Notes: a model not told the origin generated them from the letters alone. DNA of 46,537 nucleotides from Bryobacterales bacterium (GCA_003136575.1 PLEX01000152.1:1-46537), one strand, 5' to 3'; shown: positions 32,949 through 41,834, counted from the stretch's first letter. A program made the numbers and translations.

Positions 32949-33724
32949 CCCTTAATCACGCCGCGCTCGGAAGAGGCGATAAAGTCGAGCAGCACTTCAA
33001 CTTCCGGCGCCATCGGCACCTCGGCCCGGATGCGATCCACAGCCTGACTCGTGTTCAGGCCGGAGCGGGTGAGCAGGCGCATCGCGGTCTGTAGCGCCTC
33101 AATCGAGGCTTTCCCGAAACCGCGTCGGGTCAGGCCGATGGAATTCGCCCCGTAAACCTGAACTTCCGGCTGCACGCTGGTCAGCGAGTACGGCATCACG
33201 TCCTGCTTGATCACACTGTAGGGGCCGACAAAAGCATGGCGGCCGATGCGGCAAAACTGATGCACTCCGCTGTAGGGGCTGACGTCGGCCCAGTCATCAA
33301 CCGTCACGTGCCCGGAAAGGCCCACGCTGTTTCCAAGGATGACGTGATTGCCGATCTGGCAATCGTGCGCGACGTGCGCATAGGTCATGATAAGGCAATC
33401 GTCGCCGATGGTCGTGTAGAGTCCGCCTCCCACCGTGCCGCGATGAATGGTCACGAATTCGCGTATGCTGTTGCGGTTGCCGATTCGAGTAAACGCGCGC
33501 TCGCCCCGGTATTTCAGATCCTGCGACGCCGCGCCGATCGACGAATACGGGTAGAACACGTTGTCCTCGCCGACGATGGTGGGACCTTCAACGTACATAT
33601 GCGCCATCAACCGCGTGCCGGCGCCGATCTCAACCTCCGCGCCGATTACGCAGAATGGGCCGATTTCGGCTTCGGGATGGATGCTGGCGGCGGGATCGAC
33701 GATCGCTGTCGGATGGATTGGCAT
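32945..33724 (-). CDS. lpxA: LpxA, UDP-N-acetylglucosamine acyltransferase
   Basis: LpxA adds a hydroxyacyl chain from acyl carrier protein to UDP-GlcNAc, the first step of lipid A synthesis. The 259-residue protein is a left-handed beta-helix with hexapeptide repeats (for example AEIGPFCVIGAEVEIGAG). The catalytic histidine is His120 in AHVAHDC, with His139 (GLSGHV) and His155-Gln156 (GVHQF) matching E. coli residues 125, 144 and 160-161. The helical C-terminal part starts near SIGLTRRGF. Length is normal. It lies 16 bases after fabZ. Confidence 0.95.
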   Translation of the reverse strand: MPIHPTAIVDPAASIHPEAEIGPFCVIGAEVEIGAGTRLMAHMYVEGPTIVGEDNVFYPYSSIGAASQDLKYRGERAFTRIGNRNSIREFVTIHRGTVGGGLYTTIGDDCLIMTYAHVAHDCQIGNHVILGNSVGLSGHVTVDDWADVSPYSGVHQFCRIGRHAFVGPYSVIKQDVMPYSLTSVQPEVQVYGANSIGLTRRGFGKASIEALQTAMRLLTRSGLNTSQAVDRIRAEVPMAPEVEVLLDFIASSERGVIKG

Positions 33725-33740
33725 CGGTCGACGACAGGCG

Positions 33741-34193
33741 TTAAGCCGGGTTTTCTCCGGCCTTGTCTTCGAGTTTGCACATCACTTCGGCTTCGGCGAC
33801 GACTACGCCATCGACCGTAACGTGGCCTGCCATCTTCGCGACCGTGCCTTTTCGTTTGATGACTTTCATCTCGATGCGCAACTGGTCACCCGGAACGACT
33901 GGCCTGCGAAAACGCGCGGCATCCACAGCCACCAGGAAAACGAGCTTCTGAGCCCTATCCGGGATCGAACTCAGCACCTGGACGCCGGCCGTCTGCGCCA
34001 TAGCTTCGACGATGAGTACGCCGGGCATGACTGGGAAATCGGGGAAGTGGCCCTGGAAGAAAGGCTCGTTGGCGGTCACGTTCTTGATGCCGACGATGTG
34101 GGCCTCGTCCATCTCAACAATCCGATCGACGAGCAGGAACGGGTAACGATGCGGCAGGATTTGCCGGATCTGGTTGACATCAAGGATGGTCAT
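33741..34193 (-). CDS. fabZ: FabZ, 3-hydroxyacyl-ACP dehydratase
   Basis: FabZ dehydrates 3-hydroxyacyl-ACP in fatty acid synthesis and so competes with LpxA for its acyl donor, which explains their shared operon. The 150-residue hot-dog-fold protein has the catalytic His49 (FFQGHFP) and Glu63 (IVEAMAQ) and the N-terminal [13 protein letters not shown] block. No Shine-Dalgarno is visible before the ATG; instead a 13-base tandem repeat reaches almost to the start codon. It is the first gene of fabZ-lpxA-lpxI-Gfo/Idh-tonB. Confidence 0.95.
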   Translation of the reverse strand: MTILDVNQIRQILPHRYPFLLVDRIVEMDEAHIVGIKNVTANEPFFQGHFPDFPVMPGVLIVEAMAQTAGVQVLSSIPDRAQKLVFLVAVDAARFRRPVVPGDQLRIEMKVIKRKGTVAKMAGHVTVDGVVVAEAEVMCKLEDKAGENPA

Positions 34194-34194
34194 G

Positions 34195-34220
34195 ATTGAC
34201 GGTTTAAATTGACGGTTTAA
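34195..34220. repeat. 13-base tandem repeat directly before fabZ
   Basis: ATTGACGGTTTAA occurs twice in a row (34195-34207 and 34208-34220), perfectly, ending 1 base before the fabZ start codon. It takes the place where a ribosome-binding site should be. It could be an operator, or a recent duplication in the leader. Confidence 0.7.
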
Positions 34221-34283
34221 AACGAAAAGCTCAGTATACCGGGAGAGGAGGTACGGCGATCCAGGATCTGCCTTCGCGCCGCC

Positions 34284-34721
34284 TTATGCCAGGTGGTCGA
34301 TCTCCACTCCGGGCCACTTCTCGCGCAAATATTCGGCTACCAGGCGGCGATGGCATTGATGCGGCGTTTCCTCGCTGCACAAGAGGCATGCGCCGTCGAA
34401 AACGGCGGGGGACAGTGTCTCTTCAATACGCCTTGCGCTGATGAGATCGAGAAACTGCCGTTCGTAATGCCCCCAATCCCCTTTCTGCTTTTTATACGCA
34501 TCCAGCATCTCCTGCGTAGGCGCCAGATCCGTGAGATGGAGATAGTCGATGCCACAGATCTCCCGCGCGAAATAGCTGAGATCGTTCTTCTTCGTGAACC
34601 CGGCGAGTTGAGATACGTTGTTCAGGCGAACATCAATGAGACGCGAGACGCGCGCGTCTTTCAGGCAGTTGAAAAACACGGCGGCCGGCTTCTTCGTGAA
34701 GCCGATCGTGAAAATAGTCAT
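34284..34721 (-). CDS. DUF488 protein, second copy in a DUF488 pair
   Basis: This 145-residue protein belongs to DUF488, whose biochemical role is unknown. The family blocks are the N-terminal strand (TIFTIGFTKKPAAVFF), LIDVRLNNVSQLAGF, the LHLTDLAPTQEMLDAY segment and the Cys/His motif CLLCSEETPHQCHRR (Cys115, Cys123, His124). It overlaps the other DUF488 gene by 4 bases (ATGA), so the two are translated together and may form a heterodimer. It is shorter than its neighbour. Sequence similarity between the pair is limited to the core blocks. Confidence 0.85.
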   Translation of the reverse strand: MTIFTIGFTKKPAAVFFNCLKDARVSRLIDVRLNNVSQLAGFTKKNDLSYFAREICGIDYLHLTDLAPTQEMLDAYKKQKGDWGHYERQFLDLISARRIEETLSPAVFDGACLLCSEETPHQCHRRLVAEYLREKWPGVEIDHLA

Positions 34722-35317
34722 CCGACGGCGGCCTGAGCGGCGCGGTCTGCCACAAAAGCGATCTTACCCGCCTGAATCCGGCAGGCGTCTTCGATCACAT
34801 CGGCTTCCGTCCGGAACAGATCGTACTCCGGCAAATCCAGTTGACGCCGCAGACGGCCAAGCGCGTCCGCGTGGCTTTCGAGCGATCCATCCGCCAGAAT
34901 GTGCTGCACGTCGAAACCGGCGGCCAAAATATGCGGGGCAACCAGAATCGTCCGGTGGCATTCAAGCGGGTCTTTTTCGGCGCACATCAGCGCCACACGG
35001 CGCTTAGCAGCTTCATCCGCAAGCCGCGAGAGGCCGCGAATAAACAACTCTGTCTGCGCCAGCCTGTCGTATCGGACCTTGCCTCGGTCGTAGCATGCAG
35101 GGTCTGCGCTTCTGGCACCCAACTCGGCGCCGAGGAAAAGGTATGCAATGCCCGCTCCCTTCAGGTCCCGCATCAGATTCTCGCGATTGAACTGCGGGTT
35201 GCGGCTGTAAGGATGCGAACGGACGTCGCAAAGACAGCCGATCTCATGCCCCTGAAGCAGCGCAAGGAAAACTTCCGGCGAGTGGACCGAGTGGCCGATG
35301 GTGAAAACCGTTCGCAT
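34718..35317 (-). CDS. DUF488 protein, first copy in a DUF488 pair
   Basis: This 199-residue protein has the complete DUF488 pattern: VFTIGHSVHSPEVFLALL, CLCDVRSHPYSRNPQF, the IAYLFLGAELGARSAD segment and the conserved CAEKDPLECHR (Cys112, Cys120, His121, Arg122). The invariant cysteines and Arg in the family suggest a nucleic-acid or nucleotide chemistry, but no member's activity is known to me. The C-terminal part (about 150-199) is extra and helical (LFRTEADVIEDACRIQAGKI). It begins 4 bases after the dual-OB-like gene and overlaps the second DUF488 gene. Confidence 0.88.
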   Translation of the reverse strand: MRTVFTIGHSVHSPEVFLALLQGHEIGCLCDVRSHPYSRNPQFNRENLMRDLKGAGIAYLFLGAELGARSADPACYDRGKVRYDRLAQTELFIRGLSRLADEAAKRRVALMCAEKDPLECHRTILVAPHILAAGFDVQHILADGSLESHADALGRLRRQLDLPEYDLFRTEADVIEDACRIQAGKIAFVADRAAQAAVG

Positions 35318-35321
35318 GAGG

Positions 35322-35993
35322 TTACTTTCCGATGAGCGCCGCAGCCAGCTTGTAACTGTATCCGTCGTTGTATGGCTCGCTTAGACTCACGCAGATGGCG
35401 CTCAAATCCACCGGATACTCTCCATCACGCTTTGCCAGAAAAGCCTTCTCCACAATCGGATCGGTCACAACTAAATTATACCGCGTTCCGCGATAAGAAA
35501 AAAAAGCCCTCACCCGGCGCCTGAGCGTGATGACACCGACGCCTTCCCTCACGACGTGAATCGTCGGAAACTCGGGTACGATCAGGTACAGAGAGCCGGC
35601 GTGTTCGGTCGCCGCATCGATGCGGACCCTGTCATTCCGCCCGTTCATGCTGGAGTCTCCGTTTTTCCAGAGAGACTCCGGGTGGTCCAGGAACCTGGGG
35701 AGGCAGGAGGGTGGCATGCTGCCGACCCTCGTCCAGTACGACTCGGGATCGATGAGGTAGTTCTCCATCTGATGACCGGATACTGTCGGGCCGATTATGG
35801 GGATATCGATCAGATCCAGCACCTGCGCCGACGTGCCATCCTCATATCGGCGCTCTTCTTCGGAGATTTCTCCGGCGGGACGCGCACTGACTGGCCGCAG
35901 CCATCGGCCCGATTCAACCTCTTTGCCTGCAAGGCATCGCCCCGACACCTTGCGGGAGTTGGCTAGACAAACGATTCGGCGAATTTCAGCCAT
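35322..35993 (-). CDS. Dual-OB-like protein, probable nucleic-acid-binding partner of DUF488
   Basis: This 223-residue protein starts with IRRIVCLANSRKVSGRCLAG and continues WLRPVSARPAGEISEEERRYEDG, a pattern I recall from proteins called dual OB-containing domain (DuOB), thought to bind nucleic acid and found next to DUF488 genes. The second half has beta-strand patterns of an OB-fold (GVGVITLRRRVRAFFSYRGTRYNLVVTDP). No enzyme motif is clear. It begins 2 bases after the U32 gene stops and ends 4 bases before the first DUF488 gene. The DuOB name rests on memory of the motif; the fold is inference. Confidence 0.6.
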   Translation of the reverse strand: MAEIRRIVCLANSRKVSGRCLAGKEVESGRWLRPVSARPAGEISEEERRYEDGTSAQVLDLIDIPIIGPTVSGHQMENYLIDPESYWTRVGSMPPSCLPRFLDHPESLWKNGDSSMNGRNDRVRIDAATEHAGSLYLIVPEFPTIHVVREGVGVITLRRRVRAFFSYRGTRYNLVVTDPIVEKAFLAKRDGEYPVDLSAICVSLSEPYNDGYSYKLAAALIGK

Positions 35994-35995
35994 GT

Positions 35996-38521
35996 TTATT
36001 GCAGGATGGGCAGCGACAGGTAATTTTTCGCGACAAACAAACTGCCCTGCGTCAGGCCGCCAGGCGAACCGGCTTTCAAAACACGCGGGAGTTCGGAGAA
36101 TGCGGTTTGCCCCGCAAACGCGGACTGGAAGGCGCGCGTGATCAGCGTTAGCTCGGCTCCCGTCTCATGCGCGAACTCCAGCCGAAAATGGCGAATACCC
36201 GCGCCGAGCCACAGGGCCAGATGTTGGCTGGCCTCCTGCGCTTCCGCCCCGAAGACCGTGTTGCGGCAACCTACGTCGGCCAAAACCGGATGCGAACGGC
36301 CGGATTGGTCGCGTAGTTCCACACGATGCTTTTCGCACGGGCGACCGCAATCCCGGTAACTGGTACCCGTCGAAAGGAACCGGCAAAAAACGCAGTGCTC
36401 GGTATGAAATACCGGCAGATGCTGATAAGCGATCGCTTCGAAACGATCGGCGCCGGACGACCGCGCCAGATTCGCGATCTGCGCCGCGTTCAGATCGTGC
36501 GTCGGCGTGAGCCGGGAGATGCCGCGCCCGAAGTATTCGGCGGCGCTGAGGGAATTGGCCGCGTTCAGGCTGAAATCTCCGATCAGTGTGGGGCCTGGCT
36601 CGGCGTTCAGAGCCTGCAGAATGCCGCTGGCGCGCACCAGGATCTGGCAATCGAGGCTCTTCAGGAAGTTCACGATACGCGCCTCGCCTGGCTTGAGGAC
36701 ACGCGGACTGGCGACGCGGGCGGGGATCCCGGCAGCCTTCACGCGATCAACCGACGGACGGAGGCCGTACAGATCCAGATAGTCGAGCGTGATGCTGTCG
36801 GGCGAAAGAGACAGCGCCGCTTCGAGTTGCTCCGGCGTGCGGACCAGAAGATGTAATTGTGGTTCGGATACGCCAACCGGCGCCGGAGTGGCGGTCGAGA
36901 CCGCATGCAATGCGGAGACCGGGTCGCGAACTTCAATTGAGCGCGGCGAAGCTTGCGCGGCCTGTATTCTCTCCACCGCGTCGCGTCGCAGTTTGTTCAG
37001 CAGCGAAACCGGTACAAACGGATTACCGCCGACTTCGAGCGCCACGTTGCCCAGTACGTAAGCGGTGTTGCCAAGCCGCCCGAACTGGTCCCGCAGCAAT
37101 TCCACCGAAACTCCCTGTTCCCACGCGGCCTGCAACGGGTTCGGCGATTCGACCGTCACCCGCGTCGAGCCACAGGTCCAGACCGCTGTGAGCGGCGAAC
37201 CCTCGTTTGCGGTTATGTGAACATCGACGCATTGTTTTTGAACCGGCACGGAAGCTTCCGTGTAAGGCCGTGCGTGAACGTGCAACTCAGGATCGTCCGT
37301 GCGCCAGAGAATGTCGCCGGCCCGGATGCGGTCGAACCGTATCGCACGATTCCCAAACGCGACCTCGATGTTCCGTCCGCGTGGAGTCACTTCGAAGACA
37401 CGACCACCCTCTTCCGGCTCACCGGGACTTCGCCAATCGGCGGCATCGAAAACCACGCCGTCGCCGGGCTTGAGCGGCGAGATCCGATGAGAGCGGTCCG
37501 GCGCGATCACGACGCGGTCGTAATCGACGGCACTCACCCGGCCCATGCAAACGCCACGGTGTCGAGGCGCACGGCCTCGCACGACATTCTGATGGTTCGT
37601 GCCGGAAGCAAACCAGGGTCCAAGGCCACGCGAATAAACCTGTTCCAGACGGAGCGCCTCCTCGGCGGCTTCCTCAGCCGTGGGCTGCTCACCCGCAAAA
37701 ACGGCATCGACCGCGCGCCGATACGCGCGCGTGGTGAGAGCAACGTAATCGGCGTCCTTATACCGGCCCTCGATCTTCAGCGCTGCGACACCAGCCGCCA
37801 CAATCTCCGGCACTTGCGGGACGGTGCAAAGGTCTCCGGGAGAGAGCAGATATCGGGCATCGGCAAGCGGTTTCTGCGTGCCATCCACCATCAGGTCGTA
37901 CGGCAAGCGGCACGCCTGAGCGCATTGGCCCCGGTTCGCGCTGCGTCCGCCCCACGCTTCCGATGAGAAGCACTGGCCGGAGTACGCCACGCACAAAGCG
38001 CCATGTACGAAGATCTCCAGATCGCAGCTGGTCTGTTCGTGGATGGCGCTCACTTCCTCGATCGACAGCTCGCGCGCCAGCGTGACGCGATCCGCACCCA
38101 GATCGCGCGCGAACAGGACGCCTTGGGAATCCGTGATACTCATCTGCGTGCTGGCGTGCAGTTCCAGACCGGGCGCGATCGCACGGGCAAGCCTGAGGAT
38201 GCCGACATCCTGGACGATGAGGGCGTCAACGCCACATTCTGCCGCGGCTGCAATAACCCGCGCGGCTTCGGCCAACTCGTGCTCGAAAACAAGCGTGTTG
38301 AACGTCAGATAGCCGCGCACACCCCGGCCTTGAAGCGTTTTCATTACTTCGGGCAGTTCTTCCAGCAAAAAACCAACTTTGGCGCGGGCTGAAAAATGCA
38401 GAAGGCCGAAATAGACGGCGTCGGCTCCGGCTTCCACGGCGGCGCGAAGCTGCGGCCAATAGCCCGCCGGACTCATAACCTCCGGTTTGCGGTAATTCGT
38501 AGGACAGGAACCGGGATTCAT
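35996..38521 (-). CDS. Long U32-family protein (RlhA/TrhP-like)
   Basis: U32 proteins with four conserved cysteines hydroxylate RNA bases (RlhA makes 5-hydroxycytidine in 23S rRNA; TrhP acts on tRNA). The 841-residue protein has the N-terminal U32 domain (EVMSPAGYWPQLRAAVEAGADAVYFG), the cysteine set FVHGALCVAYSGQC and GQCAQACRLPYDL, KIEGRYKDADYV and a DUF3656-like middle. It then has a second U32-like half with its own cluster, HCVFCRF and DCGRPCEKH. It is longer than E. coli RlhA (about 650). The start at 38521 gives the normal N-terminus; an in-frame ATG at 38719 adds 66 Arg-rich residues. The dual-OB-like gene follows after 2 bases. Confidence 0.88.
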   Translation of the reverse strand: MNPGSCPTNYRKPEVMSPAGYWPQLRAAVEAGADAVYFGLLHFSARAKVGFLLEELPEVMKTLQGRGVRGYLTFNTLVFEHELAEAARVIAAAAECGVDALIVQDVGILRLARAIAPGLELHASTQMSITDSQGVLFARDLGADRVTLARELSIEEVSAIHEQTSCDLEIFVHGALCVAYSGQCFSSEAWGGRSANRGQCAQACRLPYDLMVDGTQKPLADARYLLSPGDLCTVPQVPEIVAAGVAALKIEGRYKDADYVALTTRAYRRAVDAVFAGEQPTAEEAAEEALRLEQVYSRGLGPWFASGTNHQNVVRGRAPRHRGVCMGRVSAVDYDRVVIAPDRSHRISPLKPGDGVVFDAADWRSPGEPEEGGRVFEVTPRGRNIEVAFGNRAIRFDRIRAGDILWRTDDPELHVHARPYTEASVPVQKQCVDVHITANEGSPLTAVWTCGSTRVTVESPNPLQAAWEQGVSVELLRDQFGRLGNTAYVLGNVALEVGGNPFVPVSLLNKLRRDAVERIQAAQASPRSIEVRDPVSALHAVSTATPAPVGVSEPQLHLLVRTPEQLEAALSLSPDSITLDYLDLYGLRPSVDRVKAAGIPARVASPRVLKPGEARIVNFLKSLDCQILVRASGILQALNAEPGPTLIGDFSLNAANSLSAAEYFGRGISRLTPTHDLNAAQIANLARSSGADRFEAIAYQHLPVFHTEHCVFCRFLSTGTSYRDCGRPCEKHRVELRDQSGRSHPVLADVGCRNTVFGAEAQEASQHLALWLGAGIRHFRLEFAHETGAELTLITRAFQSAFAGQTAFSELPRVLKAGSPGGLTQGSLFVAKNYLSLPILQ

Positions 38522-38703
38522 AGCGAGGCTTCTATACTTGATACTGGCATAAGGTCGTCGCAGGCCCGAACCCGGTGCCACCAGGCGGGAAACCAGAATA
38601 GCCCGGGCGGCGACACGCGCAAGCCGGACTCGCAGCCACCCGCGGGACCCCATGCAGACCCTGTCGGAGCCACTACAGACCCGGCAGACATGCTTTCGAG
38701 CCG

Positions 38704-38712
38704 TGTTATACT
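38704..38712 (+). promoter_or_regulatory. Extended -10 promoter of the S9 peptidase
   Basis: TGTTATACT is an extended -10 element (TGn plus TATACT), 42 bases before the ATG. A strong Shine-Dalgarno (AAGGAGG, 38743-38749) follows 5 bases before the start codon. No clear -35 is visible. The sequence resembles the TGTTATAAT element before the TonB-dependent receptor. Confidence 0.5.
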
Positions 38713-38754
38713 TCCTCATCCGCTGGTCCGGACCACCATCTCAAGGAGGCTCTC

Positions 38755-41157
38755 ATGCGCATCGCGAGCCACATCTCAATCTCAGTAATTTCGCTCGCGG
38801 CGGTCGCCGTGCTCACGCGGCCACTCGCCTCCAGCCCGCCATCTATTCCCCTCTACCAGCGGTTCCTGAGCCCGGCTTCGCCCCAGGAGCTTGTCGCCGC
38901 GCGCAATGCCGATCGTGTTGCCTGGGTCGATTACGCAGAGGGCAAACGAAACGCCTATGCAGCCTCGGCGCCTTTGTTCGCTCCGGTGCGGCTCACCAAT
39001 TTCCAGAAGGATGACGGCATCATGATGTCGGGGATCAAGATCTCCGACGACGGCAATACTGTGGTGTTTCTGCGCGGCGAGGCGCCGAACCAGAATGGCT
39101 GGTCGCCCAACCCAACGGCCGATCCCGCCGGACCCGAGCATGCGATCTGGGCGGCTCGTACTAACGTGGCGGGCGGCGCGTGGCGCGTCGTCGATGCCGC
39201 TAATCCGGAACTGGCGCCGGATGGCAGCTCAATTCTGTTCATCAAGGACGGACAGGTTTATCGCGCGAAACTGACTCCCGTCAAACCAGCCAGCGAAGTG
39301 GATCGCGGCGAGAAGGCGTTCATCACGGAATGGGGCGTGCAGAGCGAACCCAAATGGTCGCCCGATGGCCGCAAGATCGCTTTTGTGAGTACGCGAACCG
39401 ATCACAGCTTTATCGTCGTGTACGACGTTGCGACGAAATCGGTGAAATACATGGCGCCGAGCGTGGATTTCGACACCGCTCCAATGTGGCAGCCGGACAG
39501 CAGGCACCTGATCTACATGCGCCGGCCCGGCCTGCCGTTCGGACAGCAGGCGCAGCAGGGCGGTGGCGGAGTCGGTCTGCCGCCAGGACCGGCCCTGGTC
39601 CAGATGCAGGCGGCGGCTTCAACCGGGGCTCAGGCAGCGACTGGCGGAAGAGGCGGCGGACGCAGCGGAAGAGGCGCTCAGGGGGCTTCGGGAGCTTCCG
39701 GCGCGGTGGTTAATAACTCACCCGGCCTGATGCGCGCGAGCTTCAAGGGCGGCTACACGCTGGCGTTCTACAAAGCCGACGTCACAACGGGCGATGCCCA
39801 GGAAACATGGCACAACCAGCCGGACGACCCTATTGCAGCCAACGTCACAAACCCGCGGCTGGCTGGCGATCTGGTGGTCTTTCGATTTGTTGTGGGCGGT
39901 GGGCGAGGCGGCGGGCGTGGCCCGAATGGCGGGAACCCGGCCGCGCCTCCGGCATCCACGGCCGCCGCGACGACGAATCAACCCCCGGCAGACGAGTGGG
40001 ACCGTTTTTACTCCGTCGACATAACGCAGGCGACGGCGCGCCCCGTGCTGTTGACGACCACGAACGGCCTCATCGAAGACCAAACGTCCATCGCGGTGTC
40101 GGCCGATGGCAAGACTTTCTACTACTGCACCAACGCCGGGGACATCGAGCGGCGTCATATATGGGCCGTGCCAACGGGCGGCGGGTCGCCGAAACAGATC
40201 ACTACCGGCGATGGCGTTGAGACGTCCCCAGCCCCGCTTGCTTCGCACAAGTATCTGGCGACGCTGAGCGCCAACTGGAACCTGCCGCAGTCGCTGGGCA
40301 TATGGAAGACGGCCACGGACGGGCCCGCGGCTCCGCAGAAGATCGTCTTCCCGACCTCGATGCCCGGCTTTCCGAAGGATCTGCACGTGAAGCCGGAGAT
40401 CGTGATCACGAAGGCCTCCGACGGCGTGGAAGTCCACAATCAGATTTTCCTGCCGAAGGATCTCAAGCCGGGCGAGCGACGTCCGGCGATCGTTTTCGTG
40501 CATGGCGGACCGCAGCGGCAGATGATGCCCGCCTACCATTACATGCAGTTTTACCACTGGGCGTACGGCATCAACCAATGGCTGGCCGACCAGGGTTACA
40601 TCGTCATGTCGATTAACTATCGCCTCGGCATCGGCTACGGAAGATCGTTCCGGATGGCCGCCGATGCGGGCGCGGCGGGAAACAGCGAATACCTGGACGT
40701 AATCGCGGGCGGCAAGTACCTGCAGACGAGAGCGGATGTGGATCCCAACCGGGTGGGCATCTGGGGCCTGTCGTACGGCGGACTGCTGGTATCGGAGGCT
40801 CTGGCGCGCAATTCGGATGTGTTCAAGGCCGGAGTCGACCTGGCGGGCGTGCATCTCGAAGGCAGTTCGCTCGATCCCGCGTCGGTTTCTTATCAGTCGT
40901 CGGCCATCGGCGCGATCGATGGCTGGAAGTCGCCGGTGCTCCTGATTCAGGGCGACGACGACCGGAATGTGGCTTTCCAGCAGATGACGGGTCTGGTGCA
41001 GCTACTCCGGCAGCGCGAGGTGTATTACGAGCTGATCGTCTTCCCCGACGATCTGCACGAATCGCTGCTGCACAGCCGGTGGATCTACACGCTCGGGCGC
41101 ATGGAAACTTTCCTGCATAAGTTTCTTTGGGAGCTGCCGGCTACGGCGAGCAAATAG
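38755..41157 (+). CDS. S9-family (prolyl oligopeptidase-type) secreted peptidase
   Basis: This 800-residue exported peptidase has a signal peptide (about 1-26, ISISVISLAAVAVLTRPLAS), an N-terminal propeller with PD40/WD40-like strands (KWSPDGRKIAFVST; ISDDGNTVVFL) and a C-terminal alpha/beta-hydrolase domain with the catalytic triad Ser673 (GLSYGG), an Asp at 734-736 (GDDDRN) and His768 (DDLHES). It should cut short peptides in the periplasm. Two Gly/Ala/Gln-rich inserts (about residues 262-320 and 382-415) interrupt the propeller, typical of acidobacterial members. The Shine-Dalgarno AAGGAGG is 5 bases before the ATG. It is transcribed away from the U32 gene. Confidence 0.9.
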   Translation: MRIASHISISVISLAAVAVLTRPLASSPPSIPLYQRFLSPASPQELVAARNADRVAWVDYAEGKRNAYAASAPLFAPVRLTNFQKDDGIMMSGIKISDDGNTVVFLRGEAPNQNGWSPNPTADPAGPEHAIWAARTNVAGGAWRVVDAANPELAPDGSSILFIKDGQVYRAKLTPVKPASEVDRGEKAFITEWGVQSEPKWSPDGRKIAFVSTRTDHSFIVVYDVATKSVKYMAPSVDFDTAPMWQPDSRHLIYMRRPGLPFGQQAQQGGGGVGLPPGPALVQMQAAASTGAQAATGGRGGGRSGRGAQGASGASGAVVNNSPGLMRASFKGGYTLAFYKADVTTGDAQETWHNQPDDPIAANVTNPRLAGDLVVFRFVVGGGRGGGRGPNGGNPAAPPASTAAATTNQPPADEWDRFYSVDITQATARPVLLTTTNGLIEDQTSIAVSADGKTFYYCTNAGDIERRHIWAVPTGGGSPKQITTGDGVETSPAPLASHKYLATLSANWNLPQSLGIWKTATDGPAAPQKIVFPTSMPGFPKDLHVKPEIVITKASDGVEVHNQIFLPKDLKPGERRPAIVFVHGGPQRQMMPAYHYMQFYHWAYGINQWLADQGYIVMSINYRLGIGYGRSFRMAADAGAAGNSEYLDVIAGGKYLQTRADVDPNRVGIWGLSYGGLLVSEALARNSDVFKAGVDLAGVHLEGSSLDPASVSYQSSAIGAIDGWKSPVLLIQGDDDRNVAFQQMTGLVQLLRQREVYYELIVFPDDLHESLLHSRWIYTLGRMETFLHKFLWELPATASK

Positions 41158-41477
41158 GGACACCGCAGGACAGGAAAGTTTACGCACGCTAAGGGCTACC
41201 ATCCCGGCCAACCACGTGGACGGCGCGCGGAGTGCACTTCCCATATCGACGTTTCGCGGGAACGTCCCGCTGCACTTCGCCAGGGAGCCTGTGTTTTGCC
41301 AAATGGAAAGTCGTGAAGAAAGATAACGACCATCCAGGCGGAACCCGAGCCAGGACATCTCGAATGATTGACCCTTGCCGCCTTTGCCGATTCCAGAGAG
41401 GATTTCGGTGGGGGGCCGAGCTTTGCGCCGCAGGCGAGAGACGTTGGATGTTCTGTTACAAGCTTGCTCCGACTTGA
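41158..41477. other. Gene-free region downstream of the S9 peptidase
   Basis: About 320 bases without a supportable gene. The longer open frames here are antisense to, or out of register with, the S9 and higA genes. No clear terminator hairpin with a U-tract follows the S9 stop. Nothing else is visible. Confidence 0.5.
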
Positions 41478-41807
41478 TTAACTGGCGCGTGGCAGCACTT
41501 CGCGTTCCACACGGGCGGCGGTCTTTTCCCGCGCCACATCGAGTTCGTAATCCTGCTCCAGCCCCAGCCACAATTCCGGAGAAGTGCCGAAACACCGCGC
41601 CAAACGCAGCGCCATGGTCGCGCTAATCCCACGTTTCTCATTGACCACGTCCGACACATGGTTCGGCGGTACGTGCAGAGCCCGCGCCAGTGCGTTCCTC
41701 GATAAAGCCAGAGGACTCAGGAACTCCTCCGGCAGGATTTCTCCGGGATGAACCGGCGCAAGCTTGATTGTTCGTTCCCGCGTGAGTTTTTCCTGAATGA
41801 TAATCGG
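41478..41807 (-). pseudogene. higA: HigA-type antitoxin without a normal start codon
   Basis: The frame encodes a complete XRE-family HigA antitoxin: APVHPGEILPEEFLSPLALS, then RNALARALHVPPNHVSDVVN, EKRGISATMALRLARCFGTS and PELWLGLEQDYELDVA. The helix-turn-helix is intact. The open frame runs from just after an in-frame TGA (41810-41808) to the stop at 41478 and contains no ATG, GTG or TTG before the conserved region; only ATT codons are available. Either an ATT start is used, or a start was lost by mutation. No HigB toxin is next to it; hicB is immediately upstream. Probably a leftover antitoxin. Confidence 0.65.
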
Positions 41808-41834
41808 TCAGTTCAACGCGGAAGTACTTATTGT

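Noticed and set aside
36953..37966. 337-codon plus-strand open frame over the U32 gene
   Set aside because: Antisense to a conserved gene, no recognisable pattern.
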